DNA of 64,000 nt from Kitasatospora papulosa. Lineage in GTDB: Bacteria; Actinomycetota; Actinomycetes; Streptomycetales; Streptomycetaceae. The notes beneath the pieces were generated by a model, which was given only the letters and a program-made list of their open reading frames with translations, made no database searches and was not told the origin of the DNA. The position numbers and the translations under genes are program-made. The stretch lies in the NCBI RefSeq assembly GCF_000717245.1, contig NZ_JNYQ01000010.1, positions 202,058 to 266,057 of the forward strand. Reading direction: 5' to 3'. This document shows positions 17,089 to 25,947 of the stretch, in pieces (positions within the stretch are counted from its first letter, which is position 1; every line of letters begins with the position of its first letter).

Positions 17089-18243
17089 TCAGGCGGCAGG
17101 GGCGGGAGCCTGCCGGAGCGGCCGGGGCGCCGCCGGCAGCGTTCCGCCGAACAGGCCGCCCAGCGTCCGCACGCCGGCGACGGCCCAGGCGGTCAGCAGC
17201 AGGACGTAGAGCGCCACGGCCAGCCAGCCGAACGCGTCCAGCCCGGTGTGCCGGGCCAGCCCCGCCGCGCCGGTGACACACGTACCGACCGGGAAGGTGA
17301 ATCCCCACCAGGTCATCGTGAACCCCATGCCCCTGCGCAGCGCGCGGACCACCATCGCGGCGGAGAGGGCCAGCCAGAGCAGGGCGAACCCCATCACCGG
17401 CACCCCGTACAGCACCGCGAAGGCGCCGAAGGCCGAGGCGTACGGAGCGGGGACCGCGCCCGGCGCCACATCGGCCAGCTGGTTGACCGCCGTCGTGGAC
17501 TGGCCCAGCGGACCGAGCACCAGGAACAGCGTCGGGGTCAGCGCGAGCGGCAGGGGACCTTCGTGGACCAGCCGGGCGAAGATCAGCGGGAGTACCACCA
17601 GGGTCGCCAGCAGGGACAGCCCGAACATCGCGTAACAGGCGAGCAGCAGCGCCTCGCGTCCCTGGCCGGGAGCCAGCTCGGGGACGAGCAGCGGTCCGAC
17701 CGCGGCCGAGACCATCGGGGCCACCAGCGGCAGCAGCCACACCGGCGACGCGCTGCCCGGCGCGAGACGGTGGCGTACGACCATGAGGAAGGGGATCGCC
17801 ACGGCGGCCGCGAGGCCCGCGACCGTGCCCGCCGTGAACAGCAGCGCGTCCACCGCGACGGCCGCCGGACGCCCGAGGACGTCCCGGCCGACCACCAGCG
17901 TGCCGGCGCCGACGGCGAGCAGGGCCATGGACATGCATCCGTGGAACGGGGCGACGGCCGGATCCAGGAGATGGGCGCGGGCCTGGTCCCGGTGCAGGAT
18001 CCAGTGCCCGGCCCGCGCCGTCGCCACCACGGCCAGCAGCACCGCCGACAGGGCCCACACCACCACGCAGCCGGCCCGCAGCCCCGGCACGTCGACGGGC
18101 AGCGCGGCACCGGCCGTGGCCACGATCGCCGTGCCCATGACCGTCGCGTACCAGTTGGGGCCGAGGTGGCGCAGGGACGGGAGCCGGGGAGCGAGGGAGT
18201 GGGACACGGGGGTCCCGGTCCGGTTCCGCAGAAAGATGGCCAT
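17089..18243 (-). CDS. TDT-family (tellurite resistance/dicarboxylate, SLAC1-like) transporter
   Basis: A 384-residue membrane protein with about ten hydrophobic segments. It carries the family opening LGPNWYATVMGTAIVATAGA and GPLGQSTTAVNQLADVAPGA. TDT proteins export or import C4-dicarboxylates, sulfite or tellurite-related anions; the substrate here is not known. It is divergent from a LysR-type regulator and shares a 70-bp control region with a perfect dyad, so that regulator very probably controls it. Confidence 0.87.
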   Translation of the reverse strand: MAIFLRNRTGTPVSHSLAPRLPSLRHLGPNWYATVMGTAIVATAGAALPVDVPGLRAGCVVVWALSAVLLAVVATARAGHWILHRDQARAHLLDPAVAPFHGCMSMALLAVGAGTLVVGRDVLGRPAAVAVDALLFTAGTVAGLAAAVAIPFLMVVRHRLAPGSASPVWLLPLVAPMVSAAVGPLLVPELAPGQGREALLLACYAMFGLSLLATLVVLPLIFARLVHEGPLPLALTPTLFLVLGPLGQSTTAVNQLADVAPGAVPAPYASAFGAFAVLYGVPVMGFALLWLALSAAMVVRALRRGMGFTMTWWGFTFPVGTCVTGAAGLARHTGLDAFGWLAVALYVLLLTAWAVAGVRTLGGLFGGTLPAAPRPLRQAPAPAA

Positions 18244-18290
18244 GCCACGATTCTCGGCGGGCGGGCCGGCGCCCACCAGGGAGCGCCGGG

Positions 18291-18304
18291 CTATGAGGTC
18301 ATAG
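18291..18304. promoter_or_regulatory. Candidate LysR operator
   Basis: Perfect dyad CTATGAGGTCATAG (6-bp arms, 2-bp centre), 10 bp before the regulator's ATG and within the 70-bp gap to the divergent transporter gene. The position and the T-rich/A-rich ends suit a LysR-type site. Confidence 0.55.
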
Positions 18305-18313
18305 GCTGGAGTT

Positions 18314-19246
18314 ATGTCCAGCCCCGTGCCCCCGCGCTCCTCCCTGACCCACCGTGTGCCCGACCTGGGGGCCATGGTGCTGCTGCTCGCCGTCGCACGG
18401 CACGGGAGCCTGGGCAGGGCGGCGAAGGAGGTCGGCATCAGCCAGCCCGCCGCCTCCGGCCGCATCCGGTCGATGGAGCGGCAGCTCGGCGTCGCGCTCC
18501 TGGACCGCTCGCCGCGCGGATCGAGGCTGACGGACGCGGGCGCCCTCGTCACCGACTGGGCGCGCCGGGTCGTCGAGGCGGCCGAGGCGTTCGACGCGGG
18601 GGCGCAGGCGCTCCGGGACCGGCGGGACTCCCGGCTCCGGGTGGCGGCCAGCATGACCATCGCGGAGTACCTGCTGCCCGGCTGGCTGATCGCGCTGCGG
18701 GCCGAGCGTCCGGGGACCGCGGTCTCCCTGCTCGCGGGCAACTCGGCGGCGGTCGCCCTGCGGCTGCTGGCCGGTGAGGCGGATCTGGGCTTCGTCGAAG
18801 GCCTCTCGACACCGGAGGGGCTCGACGGCACCGTCATCGCGCACGACCGGCTCGTCGTCGTGGTCGCCCCCTCCCACTCGTGGGCGCGCCGGGAACGGCT
18901 CACCCCCGGGGAACTGGCAGAAGCCCCGCTGATCCTCCGCGAACACGGCTCGGGAACCCGCCAGATCCTGGACGCGGCACTCGCCGTGCACGGCGGACTG
19001 GCCCGCCCGCTGCTCGAACTCTCCTCCACCACCGCGGTGAAGGGGGCCGCCGGGAGCGGCGCCGGACCCTGCGTGCTGAGCGAACTCGCCCTGGGCGAGG
19101 AACTCTCCGCGCGGCGTCTGGTCAAGGTCCCGGTCGCGGGCGTCCGGCTGCGCCGTCAGCTGCGCGCGGTCTGGCCCGCCGGCCACCGGCCCACGGGCCC
19201 TGCTCGCGACCTGCTCTCCCTGACGGCCCGTGAGACGGGGGCCTGA
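18314..19246 (+). CDS. LysR-family transcriptional regulator
   Basis: 310 residues. N-terminal winged helix: LLLAVARHGSLGRAAKEVGI, SQPAASGRIRSMERQLGVAL. The effector-binding domain follows (LRVAASMTIAEYLLPGWL, EADLGFVEGLSTPEGL). Divergent from the TDT transporter, whose gene it most likely activates in response to a small anion. Confidence 0.92.
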   Translation: MSSPVPPRSSLTHRVPDLGAMVLLLAVARHGSLGRAAKEVGISQPAASGRIRSMERQLGVALLDRSPRGSRLTDAGALVTDWARRVVEAAEAFDAGAQALRDRRDSRLRVAASMTIAEYLLPGWLIALRAERPGTAVSLLAGNSAAVALRLLAGEADLGFVEGLSTPEGLDGTVIAHDRLVVVVAPSHSWARRERLTPGELAEAPLILREHGSGTRQILDAALAVHGGLARPLLELSSTTAVKGAAGSGAGPCVLSELALGEELSARRLVKVPVAGVRLRRQLRAVWPAGHRPTGPARDLLSLTARETGA

Positions 19247-19283
19247 CGACCGGGGTGCCCCCGACGCCCCGCTCCCGCGCCCC

Positions 19284-19997
19284 TCAGGCCGACGGGACGA
19301 CGGCTCCGCGCCGGGCCGCGGCCACCAGGGCCCGCATGATGCGGAGGTCGTCCCCCATCTCCGGGTGCCACTGCACCCCGAGCACCCACTGGGCCCCCGG
19401 CAGTTCGACCGCCTCGACGGTGCCGTCCGCCGCGTGCGCGGAGGCCACCAGCCCCGGCGCCAGCCGGTCCACGGCCTGGTGGTGGTACGTGGGTACGGAC
19501 GCCTCCTCGTCCACGAGTGAGGCGTACAGCGTCCCCGGCACGGGCGTCACGGTGTGCTCGCCGAGGATGCCGGTCTTCCCGAACGGGCCCGCGTGGCCGT
19601 CCAGATGCTGGGTCAGGGTGCCGCCCATCGCCACGTTGAGCAGCTGCATGCCCCGGCAGATCCCGAGCACCGGGGTCCCGGCCGCGCGGGCGGCGCGGAG
19701 CAGGGCCACTTCCCAGGTGTCGCGTTCGTGCGCCGGCGGTCCCGTCCTGAAGTCGCGCTCCGCGCCGTACAGTCCGGGGTCGACGTCGGCGCCGCCCGCG
19801 ATCACGAGGCCGTCCATCCGGGCCACGACCGCCGCCGCCTTCGCCGGATCGTCCGGTGGCAGCAGCGCGGCCGTCCCGCCGGAGCGCTGGACCAGCTGGG
19901 GGTAGGCGGAGGGGAGCACCGCCGCGGGGAGTTCCCAGACGCCCCAGCGAGCCGCCGGCTCCAGATAGGTCGTGACGCCGATGAGCGGTTCGTGCAT
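19284..19997 (-). CDS. Class I glutamine amidotransferase-like gamma-glutamyl hydrolase (PuuD-type)
   Basis: 237 residues. The nucleophile Cys114 lies in VLGICRGMQLLN, His211 and Glu213 in QWHPEM, with HHQAVDRLAPG typical of gamma-glutamyl-GABA hydrolases (peptidase C26). GGAGGGA stands 8 nt before ATG 19997; the longer in-frame start lacks a ribosome site. It lies beside a GntR regulator and a gamma-glutamyl ligase gene, so it probably releases glutamate from a gamma-glutamylated intermediate, the last step of the proposed ethanolamine route. Confidence 0.88.
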   Translation of the reverse strand: MHEPLIGVTTYLEPAARWGVWELPAAVLPSAYPQLVQRSGGTAALLPPDDPAKAAAVVARMDGLVIAGGADVDPGLYGAERDFRTGPPAHERDTWEVALLRAARAAGTPVLGICRGMQLLNVAMGGTLTQHLDGHAGPFGKTGILGEHTVTPVPGTLYASLVDEEASVPTYHHQAVDRLAPGLVASAHAADGTVEAVELPGAQWVLGVQWHPEMGDDLRIMRALVAAARRGAVVPSA

Positions 19998-20109
19998 GGT
20001 GCGGTCCCTCCGGCGGCCGGTCTGCGGGCCGGCCCGGTGCAATGGTGTTGCGATATACCTTTGTTCGTACCGGGCCGCCGCGCAAGAGGAGTGATCCGGA
20101 AAGGCTGGA

Positions 20110-20847
20110 TCAAGCCAGGAAGCCGCGGAGCAGCGCGGCCGTTCCCGCGCAGTGCTCGCGCATCACCGCCCGCGCCGCCTCCTCGTCGCCGTCGAGCACC
20201 GCTTCGACGAGGACCGTGTGCTGATGCTGCGAGTGTTCGAGGTTCCGGACGAGCAGGGGGATGCAGTCCAGGAGGTCGTTCACGCTCGCCCGCACGGTCG
20301 CGTAACGGGCGGAGAGGGAGGGCGAACCGGAGAGCTCGGCGAGCGTCAGATGGAAAAGGGTGTCGATCCTGCGGTAGTCGGGCAGAGGTGCCTCGTGTGT
20401 CGCCGCCAGAGCACCGCGCAACCGCTCCGCCCCCTCGTCGTCGAGGCCACGCGACGCGCAGAGCCCGGCCGCCCCCGACTCCAGCACCTCGCGGAACAGC
20501 AGGACGTCCTCGAGGTCCACGTCCGCCACCCGGCGGCGCAGCTCGTCCCCGTCGGCCGGTCCGGTGCGGCCGAGCACGAACGTTCCGCCGTACCGGCCCC
20601 GCCTCGCCTCGATCAGGCCCTGGTCCTGGAGCACCTTCAGCACCTCGCGCAGGGTCACGCGGCTGATGCCGAGGAGACCGGCCAGCTCGCGCTCGGCCGG
20701 CAGCCGCCCGCCGCCGGGCACCAGACCCAGCCGGACCACCTGGAGGATCTGCTCCAGCGCCTCCTCGAAGCCGTTGCCCGCACGGACCGGCCGCAGCGCG
20801 GACAGCAGCAGGCCCGGGTCCCCGGGGTCCCCGGTTTCATCCGCCAC
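20110..20847 (-). CDS. FadR-subfamily GntR transcriptional regulator
   Basis: 245 residues: an N-terminal winged helix (GGGRLPAERELAGLLGISRV, TLREVLKVLQDQGLI) and a C-terminal all-helical FCD domain (LFREVLESGAAGLCASRG, HLTLAELSGSPSL, HQHTVLVEAVLDGD). GTG 20847 has GGAGGAAGGG well placed upstream; ATG 20883 has none. It is divergent from the gamma-glutamyl ligase gene with only 74 bp between starts, so it probably controls the ethanolamine genes on both sides. Confidence 0.87.
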   Translation of the reverse strand: MADETGDPGDPGLLLSALRPVRAGNGFEEALEQILQVVRLGLVPGGGRLPAERELAGLLGISRVTLREVLKVLQDQGLIEARRGRYGGTFVLGRTGPADGDELRRRVADVDLEDVLLFREVLESGAAGLCASRGLDDEGAERLRGALAATHEAPLPDYRRIDTLFHLTLAELSGSPSLSARYATVRASVNDLLDCIPLLVRNLEHSQHQHTVLVEAVLDGDEEAARAVMREHCAGTAALLRGFLA

Positions 20848-20921
20848 GTCCTGATTCCCTTCCTCCCAATGGTTCTCTCCCATACCTTAGACCGACCGGC
20901 TGACCGAACGAGGAGTATCCC

Positions 20922-22283
20922 GTGGCAGACCGAACACCCCCGCTGGGGACCGACGAGCTGCGCGTGCGCGTGGAGCGCGGTGAGATCGACACCGTGGTCC
21001 TCGCCTTCCCCGACATGCAGGGCAGGCTCCAGGGCAAGCGGTTCGCCGCCTCCTTCTTCCTCGACGAGGTGCTGGAGCACGGCACGGAGGGCTGCAACTA
21101 CCTGCTGGCCGTCGACACGGACATGAACACCGTCGACGGCTTCGCGATGTCCTCCTGGTCCAACGGCTACGGGGACTTCGCGATGCGCCCCGACCTGACG
21201 ACCCTGCGCCCGATCCCCTGGCACGAGGGGACCGCCCTGGTCATGGCCGACCTCTCCTGGGAGGACGGCTCCCCGGTCGCCGCCGCGCCCCGCCAGATCC
21301 TGAGGCGGCAGCTGGAGCGGCTCGCCGCACACGGGCTGACCGCCCACGTCGGCACGGAACTCGAGTTCATCGTCTTCAAGGACACCTACGAGCAGGCCTG
21401 GGACCGTGCCTACCGCGGCCTCACCCCGGCGAACCAGTACAACATCGACTACTCGGTCCTCGGCACCGGCCGCGTGGAACCGCTGCTGCGCCGCATCCGC
21501 AACGAGATGGCGGCCGCCGGGCTCACCGTCGAGTCCGCCAAGGGCGAGTGCAACCCCGGCCAGCACGAGATCGTCTTCCGCTACGACGAGGCGCTCGTCA
21601 CCTGCGACCAGCACGCCGTCTACAAGACCGGCTCCAAGGAGATCGCCGCCCAGGAGGGTGTCGCGCTCACCTTCATGGCCAAGTTCAACGAGCGCGAGGG
21701 CAACTCCTGCCATATCCACCTCTCGCTCCAGGACACCGACGGGCGCAGCGTCATGGCGGGCGAGGACGGTGCCATGTCCCCGGTGATGCGGCACTTCCTC
21801 GCCGGCCAGCTCGCCGCGCTGCGCGACTTCTCCCTGCTGTACGCCCCCAACATCAACTCCTACAAGCGCTTCCAGCCCGGCTCCTTCGCCCCCACCGCCG
21901 TCGCCTGGGGCCACGACAACCGCACCTGCGCCCTGCGCGTCGTGGGACACGGCCGTTCGATGCGCTTCGAGAACCGGCTGCCCGGCGGCGACGTCAACCC
22001 CTACCTCGCGGTCGCCGGCCTCGTCGCCGCAGGACTGCACGGCATCGAGCACGGACTGGAACTCCCCGACGCCTGCGAGGGGAACGCCTACACCGCCCGG
22101 TACGACCAGGTCCCCACCTCGCTCCGTGAGGCCGCCGCCCTCTGGGAGGACAGCCAGGTGGCCCGGGAGGCCTTCGGCGACGACGTCGTCGCGCACTACC
22201 GCAACATGGCGCGCGTCGAACTGGAGGCCTTCGACGCAGCGGTGACCGACTGGGAGCTCCGCCGCTCCTTCGAACGCCTGTGA
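20922..22283 (+). CDS. glnA4: Glutamine-synthetase-like gamma-glutamylethanolamide synthetase
   Basis: A 453-residue type I glutamine-synthetase fold ligase. Visible are the beta-grasp start PDMQGRLQGKRFA, the catalytic ELEFIVFK, GECNPGQHEIVFRYDEAL, GNSCHIHLSL, NSYKRFQPGSFAPT and RFENRLPGGDVNPYLA. It departs from true glutamine synthetase in the ammonium/adenylylation region. Gene order (amidotransferase, GntR, this gene, aldehyde dehydrogenase, SDR) matches my memory of the S. coelicolor glnA4 (SCO1613) locus, whose product attaches glutamate to ethanolamine. Start GTG with GGAG 7 nt upstream. Coupled to the next gene by GTGA. Confidence 0.85.
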   Translation: MADRTPPLGTDELRVRVERGEIDTVVLAFPDMQGRLQGKRFAASFFLDEVLEHGTEGCNYLLAVDTDMNTVDGFAMSSWSNGYGDFAMRPDLTTLRPIPWHEGTALVMADLSWEDGSPVAAAPRQILRRQLERLAAHGLTAHVGTELEFIVFKDTYEQAWDRAYRGLTPANQYNIDYSVLGTGRVEPLLRRIRNEMAAAGLTVESAKGECNPGQHEIVFRYDEALVTCDQHAVYKTGSKEIAAQEGVALTFMAKFNEREGNSCHIHLSLQDTDGRSVMAGEDGAMSPVMRHFLAGQLAALRDFSLLYAPNINSYKRFQPGSFAPTAVAWGHDNRTCALRVVGHGRSMRFENRLPGGDVNPYLAVAGLVAAGLHGIEHGLELPDACEGNAYTARYDQVPTSLREAAALWEDSQVAREAFGDDVVAHYRNMARVELEAFDAAVTDWELRRSFERL

Positions 22284-23656
22284 GGAACCCCGTGATCCAC
22301 GAGCACCGCGTACTGAACCCGGCGACGGAGGAACTCGTCGCCACCGTCCCCGCCACCTCCGCCGCGGAGGTGTCCACCGCAGTCACCAGGGCCGCCCAGG
22401 CCCAGCGCACCTGGGCCGCCCTGGCACCCGCGGACCGCGCCCGGCTGCTGCGCCGCTTCGCCGTCCTCGTCGACGACCACCGGGAACGGCTGGCCCGACT
22501 GGAGGTCACGGAAGCGGGACACACCCTGGGCAACGCCCGCTGGGAGGCCGCCAACGTCCGGGACCTGCTCGACTACGCGGCCGGGGGAGTGGAACGGCTG
22601 ACGGGACGCCAGATCCCGGTACCGGGCGGGATCGACATCACGTTCCTCGAACCGCTGGGCGTCGTCGGAGTGATCGCCCCGTGGAACTTCCCCATGCCGA
22701 TCGCCGCCTGGGGCGTCGCCCCCGCCCTCGCGGCCGGCAACGCGGTCCTCCTGAAACCGGCCGAGACCACCCCGCTGACCGCCCAGTACCTGGCCCGGCT
22801 CGCCCTGGAGGCGGGCCTGCCCGAGCATCTCTTCCAGGTGCTGCCCGGCGCGGGTGACGTGGCCGGCAGGGCCTTGGTCGAGCATCCGGGCGTGGCCAAG
22901 ATCGTCTTCACCGGCTCCACCCGCGTCGGCAAGGAGATCATGGCCGGGTGCGCGGACCGGGTGAAGCGGCTGACCCTCGAACTCGGCGGCAAGAGCCCCA
23001 ACATCGTCTTCGCCGACGCCGACATCGAGACCGCCGCGGCCGCCGCGCCGATGTCCTTCCTGGACAACGCGGGCCAGGACTGCTGCGCCCGCAGCCGCAT
23101 CCTGGTCCAGCGGACCGTGTACGACCGCTTCCTGGAACTCCTCGTCCCGGCCGTCGCCTCGGTCGTCGTGGGGGACCCGTCGGACGAGAAGACCCAGATG
23201 GGACCGCTGATCTCCCTGGCCCAGCTGGAGCGCGTCCGCGGGTTCGTCCCGGACGGCGCCGACGGCATCCGGGGCAGCGCGCCCACCGGCGCCGGCTTCT
23301 GGTTCCCCCCGACCGTCCTCACCGGTGTCGCCCCCGACGCTCCCGTCGCCACGCAGGAGGTCTTCGGCCCCGTCGCCGTCGTCCTGCCCTTCGAGGACGA
23401 GGAGGACGCCGTCCGGCTGGCCGACGCCACCGACCACGGCCTGGCCGGTTCGGTCTGGACCCGCGACGTGGGGCGCGCCCTGCGCGTCTCCCGGGCGGTC
23501 CGGGCCGGGAACCTCTCGGTCAACTCCCACTCCGCCGTCCGCTACGGGACCCCGTTCGGCGGCTACAAGCAGTCCGGACTCGGCCGCGAACTGGGGCCCG
23601 ACGCCCTGGCGGCCTTCACCGAGACCAAGAACGTCTTCATCGACACGGAGGCCTGA
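22280..23656 (+). CDS. NAD(P)-dependent aldehyde dehydrogenase
   Basis: 458 residues of the ALDH superfamily: APWNFPMPIAAW, FTGSTRVGKEI, the general base in LELGGKSPN, and the catalytic cysteine (about 268) in NAGQDCC. It starts at a GTG overlapping the ligase stop; GTG 22292 with AGGA in front is an alternative. In the ethanolamine route it would oxidise the aldehyde formed from gamma-glutamylethanolamide. Confidence 0.9.
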   Translation: MRNPVIHEHRVLNPATEELVATVPATSAAEVSTAVTRAAQAQRTWAALAPADRARLLRRFAVLVDDHRERLARLEVTEAGHTLGNARWEAANVRDLLDYAAGGVERLTGRQIPVPGGIDITFLEPLGVVGVIAPWNFPMPIAAWGVAPALAAGNAVLLKPAETTPLTAQYLARLALEAGLPEHLFQVLPGAGDVAGRALVEHPGVAKIVFTGSTRVGKEIMAGCADRVKRLTLELGGKSPNIVFADADIETAAAAAPMSFLDNAGQDCCARSRILVQRTVYDRFLELLVPAVASVVVGDPSDEKTQMGPLISLAQLERVRGFVPDGADGIRGSAPTGAGFWFPPTVLTGVAPDAPVATQEVFGPVAVVLPFEDEEDAVRLADATDHGLAGSVWTRDVGRALRVSRAVRAGNLSVNSHSAVRYGTPFGGYKQSGLGRELGPDALAAFTETKNVFIDTEA

Positions 23657-23660
23657 ACAC

Positions 23661-24452
23661 ATGACGGACGAATCCGGCACGATCTGCCGCCGCCTGACCG
23701 GCCGCACCGCCGTCATCACCGGGGCGGGCAGCGGCATCGGGCTCGCCACCGCACGCCGGCTGGCGTCCGAAGGAGCCCATGTCGTCTGCGGGGACATCGA
23801 CGAGAGCGCGGGCAGGGCGGCCTCCGAGGAGGCGGGCGGTACCTTCGTCCGCGTCGACGTCACCGACCCCGGCCAGGTCGAGGCCCTCTTCGCGACGGCG
23901 CACGAGACCTACGGCTCCGTCGACATCGCCTTCAACAACGCCGGTATCTCCCCGCCCGAGGACGACTCCATCCTCACGACCGGGCTGGAGGCGTGGAAGC
24001 GCGTCCAGGACGTCAACCTCACCTCCGTCTACCTCTGCTGCAAGGCCGCCCTTCCCTACATGCGCCGCCAGGGCCGCGGCTCGATCATCAACACCGCCTC
24101 CTTCGTGGCCCGGATGGGCGCCGCGACCTCCCAGATCTCGTACACCGCCTCCAAGGGCGGCGTCCTCGCCCTGTCCCGCGAACTCGGGGTGCAGTTCGCC
24201 CGCGAGGGGATCCGGGTCAACGCCCTGTGCCCCGGGCCGGTCAACACCCCCCTGCTCCAGGAGCTGTTCGCCACGGACCCGGAGCGCGCCGCCCGCAGGC
24301 TCGTGCACATCCCCCTCGGCCGGTTCGCCGAGGCGACGGAGATCGCGGCCGCGGTCGCCTTCCTGGCGAGCGACGACTCCTCGTTCGTCAACGCCACCGA
24401 CTTCCTCGTCGACGGCGGGATCTCGGGGGCGTACGTCACACCGCTCGACTGA
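23661..24452 (+). CDS. Short-chain dehydrogenase/reductase
   Basis: 263 residues. NAD-binding VITGAGSGIGLATARRLA, the NNAGISPPEDDS loop, and catalytic SYTASKGG. The third enzyme of the glnA4 operon, 4 nt after the ALDH gene. It probably oxidises the hydroxyl of the gamma-glutamylated alcohol before the ALDH acts; this order is inferred from chemistry, not seen. Confidence 0.9.
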   Translation: MTDESGTICRRLTGRTAVITGAGSGIGLATARRLASEGAHVVCGDIDESAGRAASEEAGGTFVRVDVTDPGQVEALFATAHETYGSVDIAFNNAGISPPEDDSILTTGLEAWKRVQDVNLTSVYLCCKAALPYMRRQGRGSIINTASFVARMGAATSQISYTASKGGVLALSRELGVQFAREGIRVNALCPGPVNTPLLQELFATDPERAARRLVHIPLGRFAEATEIAAAVAFLASDDSSFVNATDFLVDGGISGAYVTPLD

Positions 24453-24505
24453 CGCTCACCGGGGCGGTCCGCGCCGGCCGCCCCACCACGGACGCCGGCC
24501 CGGCC

Positions 24506-24539
24506 GTGCCGTCCGCACCGGCGACGGTGCGGACGGCAC
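24506..24539. terminator. Bidirectional terminator between convergent genes
   Basis: GTGCCGTCCGCACC (24506-24519) and its exact complement (24526-24539) with a 6-nt loop. Serves the glnA4 operon and the opposing racemase-fold gene. Confidence 0.85.
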
Positions 24540-24559
24540 CGTCACCGCTGGACGGCGCC

Positions 24560-25762
24560 CTACAGGAAGGCGTGGCCCTCACCGCGGTACGTCGGGACGG
24601 TGGCGGTGATCCGGTCGCCCTCGATCAGCCGCAGTTCGTCGAAGCGTTCGCACAGCTCACCGGCCTTGGCGTGCCGGAACCACACCTTGTCGCCGATCAG
24701 CAGGTCGTCCGCCGGAGCACCGAGCAGCGGTGTCTGCACCTCCCCCGGGCCCTCCTGCGGGTCGTAGCGCAGTCCCTCGGGCAGATACGGCACCGGGAGC
24801 CGGTCGGGACCCGCCGCCCCGGACGCCGGATACCCCCCGCCGAGCACGGTGACCACGCCCACGCCCGGCCGCCGCACCACGGGCTGCGCGAACAGCGCCG
24901 CCGGACGCCCCGTGAAGGAGGTGTAGTTGTCGAACAGCCTCGGTACGAAGAGACCGGATCCCGCCGCGATCTCGGTCACCGCGGCCTCCGCGGCGGTGTG
25001 CTGCACGCTGCCGGTGCCGCCCCCGTTGACGAACTCCAGGCCGGGTGCCACCGCGCGGACCGCCCGCACGACCTCCGCCCGCCGGACCGCCAGCTCCCTG
25101 CGGGCCGCCGCCTGCATCAGCCGCACCGCGCGGGACCGGAAGGGCCGCCCGGCCACCGAGTCGCCCACACCGGCGACATGCCCCTCGTACGCCATCAGCC
25201 CCACCAGACGGAAGCCCGGTCGGCGCTCCACCGAGCGGGCCAGCTCGGCCAGTTGCGCGGGGGAGCGGAGCGGGGAGCGCAGCGCGCCGATCCTGATCCG
25301 GCCGCCGAGCATCCGCAGCGAGGTGTCCAGCTCCAGACAGACGCGGATCTCCTCGGTGCCGCCGGCCCTCGCCGCGTCGATGAACTCCAGCTGCGCGTGG
25401 TCGTCCACCATCACCGTCACCGCGGCGGCCGGCTTCGGATCCGCCGCCAGCTCGGCGTACGCGGACCGGTCGGCCGACGGATAGGCCAGCAGCACGTCGT
25501 CGAATCCGGCGCGGGCCAGCCACAGCGACTCGGCGAGGGTGAACGACATGATCCCGGCGAAGCCCGGACGCGCGAGCACACGCTCCAGCAGGGCTCGGCA
25601 GCGCACCGACTTGCTCGCCACCCGGACGGGTTTTCCGCCCGCCCTGCGCACCAGATCGGCGGCGTTGGCGTCGAACGCCTCCAGGTCGACGACGGCCACC
25701 GGGGCGTCGAGGTGGGCGGTGGCCCTGTTGTAGCGGCTCCGGTCAGCGGCGCGGGCAGTCAT
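24560..25762 (-). CDS. D-threonine aldolase-like, alanine-racemase-fold PLP enzyme
   Basis: 400 residues. N-terminal PLP barrel with the Schiff-base lysine in VRVASKSVRC, GLMAYEGHVAGVGD, and EFVNGGGTGSVQHT; C-terminal beta domain with DNYTSFTGRPAALFA and IGDKVWFRHAKAGELCERF, the metal-binding part of low-specificity D-threonine aldolases. Start ATG 25762 chosen because it begins just before the conserved barrel. It probably cleaves D-3-hydroxy-amino acids; an amino-acid racemase activity is the alternative. Confidence 0.82.
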   Translation of the reverse strand: MTARAADRSRYNRATAHLDAPVAVVDLEAFDANAADLVRRAGGKPVRVASKSVRCRALLERVLARPGFAGIMSFTLAESLWLARAGFDDVLLAYPSADRSAYAELAADPKPAAAVTVMVDDHAQLEFIDAARAGGTEEIRVCLELDTSLRMLGGRIRIGALRSPLRSPAQLAELARSVERRPGFRLVGLMAYEGHVAGVGDSVAGRPFRSRAVRLMQAAARRELAVRRAEVVRAVRAVAPGLEFVNGGGTGSVQHTAAEAAVTEIAAGSGLFVPRLFDNYTSFTGRPAALFAQPVVRRPGVGVVTVLGGGYPASGAAGPDRLPVPYLPEGLRYDPQEGPGEVQTPLLGAPADDLLIGDKVWFRHAKAGELCERFDELRLIEGDRITATVPTYRGEGHAFL

Positions 25763-25947
25763 GGCCGCAGCTTGCCAGACGTCCGTACCACTGGGTAGGG
25801 GACGTTCGGTGCAGATCGTGCCGCACCCCGCGTCCCGTCCCCACGGGGTCCCGTCCACCCCGTAGAGTGACCGTCACACGATCGACCGGCGGGCCCGCGC
25901 GGACGGCGGTCCGTGGGCGGTGCGGGGACGTGGACCAGGGGGGACGG

